The notes below the pieces were generated by a model. That model was given only the letters and a program-made list of their open reading frames with translations. It was not told the DNA's origin and searched no databases. From Spirulina sp. DLM2.Bin59 (GTDB lineage Bacteria > Cyanobacteriota > Cyanobacteriia > Cyanobacteriales > Spirulinaceae), in NCBI GenBank assembly GCA_007693875.1, contig RECT01000390.1, positions 1 to 6,344 on the forward strand: 6,344 nucleotides of DNA, written 5' to 3'. This document shows, one piece after another, positions 1 to 5,325 of the stretch. The stretch's first letter is position 1; each line of letters begins with the position of its first letter. The position numbers were made by a program, and so were the translations under genes.

Positions 1-519
1 CCCCCTAGCCAGACTCAACCCATCGGTCATCAACCCGGCACCATCGTCAACTTCACCCTGAAAGCCGCCGCTGTTGCCCCCCAGGGGGCGATCACTACGC
101 CAGCGCGGATCGCCCCCCCTCTCCCCAGCGCAACGCAGCCCGGCAAGTCCCCCTTAAACGTGCTGGTGGTGGAGGATAACCCCGTGAACCAAAAGCTCGC
201 CAAGTTGATGCTCCAAAAGATTGGCTACCCGGCGGATGTGGCGGATAACGGTTTATTGGCCCTGGAAATGCTGGGACAGCAACCCTACGACCTGATTTTT
301 ATGGATATGCAAATGCCGAAAATGGATGGTCTCACCGCCACGAAGAGCATCCGCCGCGACTTTGCCCATCAACCCTGGATCGTTGCCATGACCGCCAATG
401 CCCTCCCCACCGATCGCCAAGCCTGTTTTGATGCGGGGATGAATGACTACATCCCCAAACCAATCCGTTTGGATCGGGTGCGGGAGGCGATCGCCGATTA
501 CCGCCGCTCAAGAGTTTAA
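1..519 (+). CDS. Hybrid sensor histidine kinase, C-terminal part with receiver domain (5' end outside window)
   Basis: The frame is open from base 1 to the TAA at 517-519, giving 172 visible residues. Residues around 14-22 read GTIVNFTLK, which resembles the last strand of a histidine-kinase ATPase domain (usually GT.F.FTL). A linker of about 30 residues rich in Pro, Ala and Thr follows. A complete receiver domain starts near residue 54 (VLVVEDN). It has the acidic pair E58-D59, the phospho-acceptor D102 in MDMQMP, T131 in MTAN and K153 in the IPKP turn, so it should accept phosphate. The kinase core, sensor region and start lie upstream of the window. The product would be a phosphorelay protein passing phosphate from a kinase His to D102; the signal and the partner are unknown. 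The GTG at 160 is an internal Val codon, not a start. The alternative, a stand-alone response regulator, is unlikely because the frame continues through a kinase-like tail. Confidence 0.88.
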   Translation, partial: PPSQTQPIGHQPGTIVNFTLKAAAVAPQGAITTPARIAPPLPSATQPGKSPLNVLVVEDNPVNQKLAKLMLQKIGYPADVADNGLLALEMLGQQPYDLIFMDMQMPKMDGLTATKSIRRDFAHQPWIVAMTANALPTDRQACFDAGMNDYIPKPIRLDRVREAIADYRRSRV

Positions 520-597
520 GACTGCGTTGAAGTTCTCCCCCGCTAACCCTACGGATAACGGGCGGTTGTCGGGCAATTTCTTGAAAAACTGTAGCCA

Positions 598-628
598 ATG
601 ATACGAAAATTTCAAAATACGTTATCAT
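598..628 (+). promoter_or_regulatory. Possible promoter/operator: imperfect dyad overlapping a -10-like TATCAT
   Basis: ATGATACG (598-605) faces CGTTATCAT (620-628); the two arms are inverted copies apart from one extra base. The right arm contains TATCAT (623-628), a plausible -10 box about 34 nt before the ATG at 662. No convincing -35 hexamer lies 16-18 nt upstream. A further exact copy of GATAACG lies at 554-560, inverted relative to the right arm. The layout would suit a regulator binding site over a promoter for the small gene, but AT-rich intergenic DNA produces such dyads by chance. Confidence 0.3.
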
Positions 629-661
629 AGAGGGGTGAAAGGCTTTAAGGAATCAAAATTT

Positions 662-835
662 ATGAATATCGTTAAAAATCCCTGGACTACCGCCAAACTC
701 AACCACCTCAGCCAAAGCCTCGGCGAAGCCTACGGTTCGCCCATGGCCGACCGTGGCCACAGGCGCGTTCAAGACCCCTGGACCACCGCCGCCCGCTTAA
801 AACTCGGCAAAGATCTCGCTGATAGCTACCTTTAA
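662..835 (+). CDS. Small protein of unknown function with two PWTTA-type repeats (57 aa)
   Basis: I do not recognise this family. The ATG at 662 is preferred: AAGG at 647-650 lies 11 nt upstream. The in-frame GTG at 635 would add nine residues and has its purine-rich tract directly against the start codon with no spacing. The 57-residue product is an internal duplication. Unit 1 (residues 6-25) starts NPWTTA and ends EAYG; unit 2 (residues 38-57) starts DPWTTA and ends DSYL. They share P-W-T-T-A plus two Leu and one Tyr in register, 8 of 20 positions. A short Arg/His-rich linker (ADRGHRRVQ) joins them. There is no signal peptide, membrane helix or cysteine, so a soluble, probably helical protein is expected. 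The conserved repeat pattern, ribosome site and following hairpin support a real gene. It lies 142 nt after the sensor kinase on the same strand and converges on potA; a link to the kinase is only inference. Confidence 0.68.
   Translation: MNIVKNPWTTAKLNHLSQSLGEAYGSPMADRGHRRVQDPWTTAARLKLGKDLADSYL
677..736 (+). repeat. Internal coding repeat, unit 1 of the small protein
   Basis: This encodes residues 6-25 (NPWTTA...EAYG). At DNA level CCCTGGACTACCGCC (680-694) matches 776-790 with one mismatch, while the remainder has diverged. That pattern fits an old duplication under protein-level selection. Confidence 0.65.
773..832 (+). repeat. Internal coding repeat, unit 2 of the small protein
   Basis: This encodes residues 38-57 (DPWTTA...DSYL) and runs to the last codon before the TAA at 833-835. 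It is the partner of the unit at 677-736. Confidence 0.65.
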
Positions 836-852
836 GATGCCTTTTCTCTTCC

Positions 853-886
853 GAAGCCCCTCTCCCATCCTTGGGAGGGGGGTTTC
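853..886 (+). terminator. Hairpin between convergent genes, probable terminator
   Basis: The arms 853-867 and 872-886 pair over 15 bp around a TCCT loop. The core is CTCCCA/TGGGAG, extended by a C-run/G-run and GAA/TTC, with two G-U wobbles. It starts 18 nt after the stop of the small gene and ends 25 nt before the potA stop on the other strand. On the plus strand the T-run is short (TTT, inside the stem), and on the minus strand the flank is A-rich, so it is not a textbook intrinsic terminator. Position and stability still make it the best candidate for ending the plus-strand transcript and perhaps shielding the 3' end of the pot transcript. Confidence 0.5.
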
Positions 887-911
887 CGTTGAGGGGCGAT
901 GATTAAAGGTT

Positions 912-2054
912 TCACGACAAATTCAGCACCCCAGAAGCAGTCTCGGGCCCCAAAGACCCCTCCTCCAACACTCGCATACTATTGGGGGTGACGCGGATCT
1001 TTACAGCTTCCCCCACCGTAAACCTGTCCAGCTTGCCGGGGTGGAGGTTTTGCCGTCGGATAATCAGCGTACTTTTTGAGGTCAACTGCACCACAAACCG
1101 GGTATCTGTCCCCAAATACACCACATCTTGGATTGTGCCTTGCAGAGCTAGGGGATCATGATGGGTTTGGGGGTGGAGCGTCACCTTTTCCGGGCGGATC
1201 ACCAATGTGATCACCTTCCCCACCGGCAATTCTGGCTCATAGGGAATCGAAAGGGTTAGCTCCCCATCCACCAACACCACTAACCCCCCGTTAGCCTGCT
1301 CAATCACCTGGCCCAGTAAGAAATTACTTTCACCGATAAAGTCCGCGACAAACCGACAGGTCGGCTCTTCGTAAATTGCTGTCGGTGTCCCCACTTGCAG
1401 CACCTTCCCCTCCGAGAGTACCGCGATGCGATCGGACATGGTGAGGGCTTCTTCTTGATCGTGGGTGACGTAAACAAACGTGATGCCCACCTGTTGCTGC
1501 ATCGCTTTTAACTCCAACTGCATCGCCTTACGCAGTTTGAGATCTAATGCCCCTAAGGGTTCATCAAAGAGCAAAACCTCTGGTTGCTTCACCAAGGCCC
1601 GGGCCAGGGCCACCCGCTGCTGCTGCCCACCGGAGAGTTGGCGGGGGCGGCGATTTTCTAAACCGTTGAGTTTCACCAATGCCAGGGCATCCCCAACGCG
1701 GGAGCGGATCTGAGCCTGAGCTATCCCTTCCATTTCCAGGCCAAAGGCGACGTTTTGGGCAACGGTGAGGTGGGGAAAAAGGGCGTAGTTTTGGAAAACG
1801 GTATTCACCGGGCGGTGAAAGGGGGGGCGATCGCCCATGGCCTCGCCATGAATCAAGACCTCCCCCGCCGTGGGGGATTCAAACCCAGCAATCATCCGCA
1901 AAATCGTCGTTTTTCCACAGCCGGAGGGCCCCAAGAGGGAAAAAAACTCGCCATCACGAATCTGCAAATTCAACTGTTCAATGGCTCGAAACTCCCGCTG
2001 ATTCTGCCCTCGAAAGGTTTTGACCACATCCACCAATTCAATGGCTAATTTCAC
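912..2054 (-). CDS. potA: Polyamine-type ABC transporter ATP-binding protein PotA
   Basis: This is the ATPase that should power the PotBCD importer at the cytoplasmic membrane, 380 residues. Numbered from the GTG start at 2054: Walker A GPSGCGKTT at 42-50, Q-loop Q88 in FQNYALFPH, signature LSGGQQQRV from 140, Walker B LLFDEP from 161, D-loop ALD at 169-171, and switch His198 in VTHDQEEA. The C-terminal third, from about residue 255, has the FIGESNFL and VIRPEKV features of the TOBE-type regulatory domain found in PotA/MalK-class ATPases. All catalytic motifs are intact. The start is chosen because AAGGGAGGT lies 7 nt upstream of GTG and homology begins there (VKLAIELVDVVKTF). The same frame extends upstream to 2126, but that adds 24 low-complexity residues read through an intergenic stem-loop. 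The gene lies 61 nt after potD. PotA is assigned from the neighbours; by ATPase sequence alone another TOBE-class importer could not be excluded. Confidence 0.93.
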   Translation of the reverse strand: MKLAIELVDVVKTFRGQNQREFRAIEQLNLQIRDGEFFSLLGPSGCGKTTILRMIAGFESPTAGEVLIHGEAMGDRPPFHRPVNTVFQNYALFPHLTVAQNVAFGLEMEGIAQAQIRSRVGDALALVKLNGLENRRPRQLSGGQQQRVALARALVKQPEVLLFDEPLGALDLKLRKAMQLELKAMQQQVGITFVYVTHDQEEALTMSDRIAVLSEGKVLQVGTPTAIYEEPTCRFVADFIGESNFLLGQVIEQANGGLVVLVDGELTLSIPYEPELPVGKVITLVIRPEKVTLHPQTHHDPLALQGTIQDVVYLGTDTRFVVQLTSKSTLIIRRQNLHPGKLDRFTVGEAVKIRVTPNSMRVLEEGSLGPETASGVLNLS

Positions 2055-2061
2055 TCCACTT

Positions 2062-2070
2062 ACCTCCCTT
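2062..2070 (-). promoter_or_regulatory. Strong Shine-Dalgarno deciding the potA start
   Basis: On the minus strand this reads AAGGGAGGT, a near-perfect match to the anti-Shine-Dalgarno, 7 nt before the GTG at 2054-2052. It is the strongest ribosome site in the window and identifies GTG 2054 as the potA start. Confidence 0.8.
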
Positions 2071-2080
2071 ATCTGCACCG

Positions 2081-2106
2081 GAGGGGGAGCGGCATCCTCC
2101 CCCCTC
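2081..2106 (-). other. Intercistronic stem-loop between potD and potA
   Basis: In the transcript, the 5' arm GAGGGGGGAG (2106 to 2097) pairs with the 3' arm CTCCCCCTC (2089 to 2081), with one bulged G and a 7-nt loop. That gives 9 bp, seven of them G-C. It begins 9 nt after the potD stop and ends 10 nt before the potA Shine-Dalgarno. No U-run follows, so it is unlikely to be a full intrinsic terminator. Hairpins at this position after binding-protein genes can protect the upstream message from 3' exonucleases or partly attenuate the downstream gene, which would give excess PotD over PotA. That role is inference. Confidence 0.55.
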
Positions 2107-2115
2107 TTGATCGCT

Positions 2116-3207
2116 CTACCGGCCAATGGCTACTTTTAACTCCGTCCAAGCATCATCAAACAGTTGGGTATCCGCCCCCAGTTCCTTGGCATATTGCAAT
2201 TTATTAAAAACTTCCTCCGGAGGGTAAATGCCGGGATTGTTGAGATCCTCTTCGAGAATTAGACCCTGTTGAATGGCCGCTTTATTGGGGCTGCCAAACT
2301 TCACATAGTTGGAAATTTTCGCACCAATTTCCGGTTCTAGGACAAAGTTAATAAACTTCTCCGCCATTTCGGGATTGCGAGCACCGACGGGAATCGCCAG
2401 GTTATCCGTCCAAACGATTGTCCCTTCCTCTGGAATCACATAGCGAATCCGCTCGTTTTCCTCCATGACTTGAAAGACATCGCCACTCCATTCCACGGCG
2501 ATCGCCACTTCCCCCTGATCCAGTAAATCCTGACCCGTATCCGGCGCAAAGGTGGCCACCACCTCTTTATGGTCAACAATGTAGTCCACCGCCGCTTGAA
2601 TTTCTGCGGGATCCGTCGTATTGGGATCCTTGCCCAAGGCAATTAAAATTACCCCCAACATCGCCCGAGAATCCTCCAGCAATGCCACCTGACCGGCAAA
2701 CTTTGGATCAAACATCTGCTTCCAACTGGTAATTTTTTCCCCGGTGGCCTCGATGTCATAGCCAATCCCTGCCGTCCCCCATTGGTAGGGCACACTGTAT
2801 TCATTCCCTGGATCAAAGGGCGTGTCTAAAAACTTCGGATCAACATTGACCAAGTTGGGAATATTGTCATGGTTCAGGGGCTTCAGCAAGCCTTGGGCCG
2901 CCATCCCTTCGACAAAATCTGAGGTGGGGACAATGATGTCATAGCCTGGATTTCCCGGTTGGATTTTCGCTAACAAAGCATCATTGCTTTCGTAGGTGTC
3001 ATACTGCACCCGCACCCCAAATTCCTGCTCAAACTCGGTGATCACATCGGGATCGATATAGGTTGACCAGTTATAAATACTCAGGATATTTGTGTCTGTT
3101 CGCCCCGGCCTGCCGGTGTTTGGACTGTCAGCGGTGCATCCGATGGGGATCATAACTCCGAAGAGGAACAGAAGCACAAACACGAGCAGTCGTTTCATAG
3201 CTCTCAT
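2116..3207 (-). CDS. potD: Polyamine-type ABC transporter substrate-binding protein PotD (probable lipoprotein)
   Basis: This is a periplasmic solute-binding protein of the spermidine/putrescine family, 363 residues, close to the usual length. The N-terminus is a signal peptide: KR, a hydrophobic stretch at 7-22, then PIGC with Cys24. It looks like a lipoprotein site, although Pro at -3 departs from the usual lipobox. Family landmarks in order are YNWSTY (45-50), YESND (72-76), PYQWGTAGIGYD (140-151), NTTDP (196-200), EWSG (239-242), VWTDNLAIP (265-273) and FGSPN (304-308). Aligned by eye to E. coli PotD from memory, W47, Y50, D179, W240, W266, D268 and Y301 match ligand-cage residues. E. coli Glu36, Tyr85, Glu171 and Gln327 appear to be Thr49, Asp97, Ala182 and Ala340. 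The substrate is therefore probably a polyamine or similar cationic amine, not fixed. The start could be ATG 3207 (AGG 5 nt upstream, slightly close) or ATG 3198, three codons on. It has its own likely -10 box upstream. Confidence 0.92.
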   Translation of the reverse strand: MRAMKRLLVFVLLFLFGVMIPIGCTADSPNTGRPGRTDTNILSIYNWSTYIDPDVITEFEQEFGVRVQYDTYESNDALLAKIQPGNPGYDIIVPTSDFVEGMAAQGLLKPLNHDNIPNLVNVDPKFLDTPFDPGNEYSVPYQWGTAGIGYDIEATGEKITSWKQMFDPKFAGQVALLEDSRAMLGVILIALGKDPNTTDPAEIQAAVDYIVDHKEVVATFAPDTGQDLLDQGEVAIAVEWSGDVFQVMEENERIRYVIPEEGTIVWTDNLAIPVGARNPEMAEKFINFVLEPEIGAKISNYVKFGSPNKAAIQQGLILEEDLNNPGIYPPEEVFNKLQYAKELGADTQLFDDAWTELKVAIGR

Positions 3208-3280
3208 TCAACCTAAAAAATGTGTGATCAGCCAGGGAGTCATCGGGGTTTTGGCGGCCCTTCAACTTTTAACCCATCCC

Positions 3281-3286
3281 ATTATA
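3281..3286 (-). promoter_or_regulatory. Consensus -10 box (TATAAT) upstream of potD
   Basis: The minus strand reads TATAAT, an exact -10 consensus, in the 126-nt gap between potC and potD (3208-3333). A transcript would start near 3274 and have a leader of about 67 nt. No good -35 hexamer lies at the right distance (AGGGGT at 17 nt spacing), as in cyanobacterial promoters that depend on an activator. A 7-bp inverted repeat (GGTTTTG 3247-3253, CAAAACC 3297-3303) brackets the box. I saw no riboswitch or terminator in the gap. This suggests potD-potA can be expressed separately from the upstream genes. Confidence 0.45.
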
Positions 3287-3333
3287 CAGAAGCGGGCAAA
3301 ACCACCCCTTGATTCATACCCTGATCGATGCCA

Positions 3334-4218
3334 TCAAAGCCGGAGCGATCGCCGTTGGAGCGCCAGGGAAGTGAGGACAATCAGGAAGGAGGCCATCAGC
3401 ATCAGGGTAGAAATGGCATTGATGGCGGGGGTGACGGAAAGTTTAATCATGCCATAAACAAACACCGGTAGTGTGGTGGAACCCACCCCAGCGGTGAAAA
3501 AGGTAATCACAAAATCATCGAGGGAGAGGGTAAAGGCCAGCAAGGCGCCGCTGAGGATGCCGGGGAAAATTAACGGCAATGTCACCCGGTAAAATGTGCG
3601 CCATTCGTTGGCCCCTAAGTCCTGGGCGGCTTCTTCGAGGGCGGGGTCCAGTTCCGCAATGCGCGATCGCACCGTTACCGCCACATAGGAAATATTAAAG
3701 GCAATATGGCCAATGATCACCGTCGGCAACCCCAACACCAACCGCACCCCCGTCACCGTCTGCACCAATTGGAACACCAAGCTAAAAAACACCAAGAGGG
3801 AAATCCCCATGGTGATATCGGGGATGATAATCGGCAGAAAGAGCAGGGCCTCTAGGGCGGTTTTGCGGCGAAATTTAAACCGCTCCAGGGCTAGGGCCAC
3901 CATGGTGCCGAAGACTGTGGCCACAAGGGTGGCAATGCCCCCCACCCAAAGACTATTAAACAGGGCATCCCAAATCTGCCCAGTAATCACATCGGCCCCG
4001 GTTTCACCAATCCCCGCAAACAGGCTGCGATACCAATCCAGCGTAAACCCCCGCCACACGGCATTGAGCCGGGAGCGATTAAAGGAATAGATCACCAAAA
4101 TGGCGATGGGTAGGTAGAGGAACATGAGGGCGGCGAGGGTAATCCCCCATAGGCCCACCCGGCCCAGGAGGCGGATCGCCAGATCCCAGCGGTGTTGGAG
4201 GGTTAAAGCTCTGCGCAC
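3334..4218 (-). CDS. potC: Polyamine-type ABC transporter permease PotC
   Basis: This inner-membrane permease is the second channel subunit of the importer, 294 residues. About six hydrophobic segments are visible, near residues 22-45, 88-112, 123-152, 163-184, 218-242 and 268-288. The ATPase-contacting EAA loop is EEAAQDLGANEWRTFYRVTLP, with E196, G202 and P215 in place. SLDDFVITFF (232-241) and the LPVFVYGMI stretch are characteristic of PotC/PotI permeases. The start is GTG at 4218, 6 nt after the potB stop. There is no good Shine-Dalgarno, so translation is probably coupled to potB. No other start lies near the N-terminus. The stop at 3334-3336 is followed by a 126-nt gap before potD. The gene is intact. 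Confidence 0.92.
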   Translation of the reverse strand: MRRALTLQHRWDLAIRLLGRVGLWGITLAALMFLYLPIAILVIYSFNRSRLNAVWRGFTLDWYRSLFAGIGETGADVITGQIWDALFNSLWVGGIATLVATVFGTMVALALERFKFRRKTALEALLFLPIIIPDITMGISLLVFFSLVFQLVQTVTGVRLVLGLPTVIIGHIAFNISYVAVTVRSRIAELDPALEEAAQDLGANEWRTFYRVTLPLIFPGILSGALLAFTLSLDDFVITFFTAGVGSTTLPVFVYGMIKLSVTPAINAISTLMLMASFLIVLTSLALQRRSLRL

Positions 4219-4224
4219 GGTGAT

Positions 4225-5121
4225 TTAATTGGCTTTGAGTTTTTCATCGGCAATCCGAAAGTAAATCAAGATCGGGATTAAGACAATCACAATCATGACA
4301 ATGGACAGCACCGACCCAAAGGGCCAATGCCTGGCTCCCAAAAATTGATTTTGAACGAGGTTCCCCATCATGATCGTTTTGGCGCCGCCGAGAATATCCG
4401 GTGTGATGAATTCCCCCACGGCGGGAATGAACACAAGGAGGCAGCCAGCGACAATGCCCCGCAATGTTAAGGGTAAAACAATGCGTACAAAGGTTTTTAG
4501 GTCGTTGGCTCCCAAATCCTGGGAGGCATCCAAGAGGGAAAAATCGAACCGCTCGATGGTGGCATAGAGGGGGAGGATCATAAAGGGGAGATAGCCATAG
4601 ACGAGGCCGATGGTGACGGCAAAGGAGTTAAACAGTAGATCGAGGGGCTGATCAATTAAATTCAAGCTGGAGAGAAGGACGTTGATCACTCCTTCCCGGC
4701 GGAGGATGATGATCCAGGCATAGATCCGCACGAGGAAATTCGTCCAAAAGGGAATAATCACCAACAGCAGCAGCGTGTTGCGCCATTGGGGGGGACGGCT
4801 GGCGATGAAGAAGGCGAGGGGATAGCCGATGAGTAGACAGGCGACGGTGGTGAAGAGGGCCAGCCAGAGCGATCGCCCCAATACGCCCCAATAGATCGGA
4901 TTCAACAACCGTTGATAGTTACTGAGGGTAAATTGCCAGTTAACGCCGCCATAGATGCCCCGTTCTAAAACGGAATAGAGCAGCACCATCAACAGGGGTA
5001 GGACAAAGAAGAAAAAGAGCCAGATGGTTGCCGGGATCACCAGTACCGCTAAATTTAAGCGGCGGCGGTTGGTGGCGGTGGCCAGATGGGTTTGCCAATG
5101 GGTTTGAATGCGGTCGAACAT
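4225..5121 (-). CDS. potB: Polyamine-type ABC transporter permease PotB
   Basis: This inner-membrane permease pairs with PotC to form the channel, 298 residues. Hydrophobic segments lie near residues 24-51, 82-108, 115-140, 162-188, 221-240 and 266-290. The EAA loop DASQDLGANDLKTFVRIVLP (198-217) has the conserved Gly204 and terminal Pro, with Asp replacing the first Glu. The stretch VGEFITPDILGG (235-246) is the PotB/PotH hallmark. The N-terminal WLFFFFVLPLLMVLLYS and the IPFWTN.LVR.YAW region (123-136) also fit. The ATG at 5121 directly abuts the thiS stop (TAA|ATG), and its Shine-Dalgarno lies inside thiS, which suggests coupled translation. It leads the transporter block in the order B-C-D-A, unlike the E. 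coli order A-B-C-D. Confidence 0.93.
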   Translation of the reverse strand: MFDRIQTHWQTHLATATNRRRLNLAVLVIPATIWLFFFFVLPLLMVLLYSVLERGIYGGVNWQFTLSNYQRLLNPIYWGVLGRSLWLALFTTVACLLIGYPLAFFIASRPPQWRNTLLLLVIIPFWTNFLVRIYAWIIILRREGVINVLLSSLNLIDQPLDLLFNSFAVTIGLVYGYLPFMILPLYATIERFDFSLLDASQDLGANDLKTFVRIVLPLTLRGIVAGCLLVFIPAVGEFITPDILGGAKTIMMGNLVQNQFLGARHWPFGSVLSIVMIVIVLIPILIYFRIADEKLKAN

Positions 5122-5325
5122 TTAGCCCCCTCCCACAATGGTGACAATTTCAAGGCGATCGCCCTCTTCCATCTGGCAAGTTTCCCAAAATTGGCGGTGC
5201 AAAATCTCGCCGTTGTATTCAATGGCAATGAGGCGGGGATTGAGGGCCAAGGTTTCCAATAGGGAAAAGAGGGGGGTGGCGGCGGCACAGGGGACGGGTT
5301 TGCCGTTAACGTGGATTGTGATCAT
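5122..5325 (-). CDS. thiS: Sulfur carrier protein ThiS
   Basis: ThiS is a ubiquitin-fold carrier. Its C-terminal glycine is adenylated and converted to a thiocarboxylate that donates sulfur for the thiazole ring of thiamine. This product has 67 residues, normal for ThiS. It opens with MITIHVNGKPV, has LFSLLETLALNPRLIAIEYNGEI in the middle and EGDRLEIVTIVGGG at the end. The C-terminal Gly-Gly needed for function is present and exposed, with the extra Gly common in ThiS proteins. The ATG at 5323-5325 overlaps the thiE stop as ATGA. The ribosome site is weak, so coupling to thiE is likely. The adenylating and thiazole-synthase partners (ThiF, ThiG) are not in the window. The assignment rests on length, terminus and the thiE neighbour together. 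Confidence 0.93.
   Translation of the reverse strand: MITIHVNGKPVPCAAATPLFSLLETLALNPRLIAIEYNGEILHRQFWETCQMEEGDRLEIVTIVGGG
5126..5134 (-). promoter_or_regulatory. potB Shine-Dalgarno embedded in the ThiS Gly-Gly-Gly codons
   Basis: The last thiS codons read GTG GGA GGG GGC TAA on the minus strand and the potB ATG follows at once. The GGAGG core (5133 to 5129) lies 7 nt before that ATG, an ideal spacing. The codons for the catalytic glycine tail thus double as the potB ribosome binding site. Confidence 0.7.

Noticed and set aside
160..519. Stand-alone single-domain response regulator starting at GTG 160
   Set aside because: The frame is open upstream to base 1 and encodes a linker plus what looks like the end of a kinase ATPase domain. 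The GTG is a Val codon inside the first strand of the receiver domain and has no ribosome site.
520..580. Terminator after the sensor kinase
   Set aside because: The C-rich and G-rich stretches (about 537-565) pair only over interrupted 4-7 bp with mismatches, and no T-run follows.
332..628. Minus-strand frame of 98 codons opposite the receiver domain
   Set aside because: Most of it overlaps the receiver coding sequence on the other strand, and the product has no recognisable motif.
2069..2095. Eight-codon leader ORF between potD and potA (ATG at 2095 to TAA at 2069 on the minus strand)
   Set aside because: It lies in the loop and 3' arm of the stem-loop and has no ribosome site at proper spacing (the AGG touches the ATG). 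The peptide has no attenuator-like codon run.
3208..3333. Riboswitch or structured leader upstream of potD
   Set aside because: Only about 67 nt of leader would follow the TATAAT, and I saw no conserved riboswitch core or strong hairpin with a U-run there.
3092..3457. Plus-strand frame of 121 codons across the potC-potD gap
   Set aside because: It is antisense to the ends of two well-supported genes and the gap between them, lacks any recognisable domain, and its composition mirrors the opposite strand.
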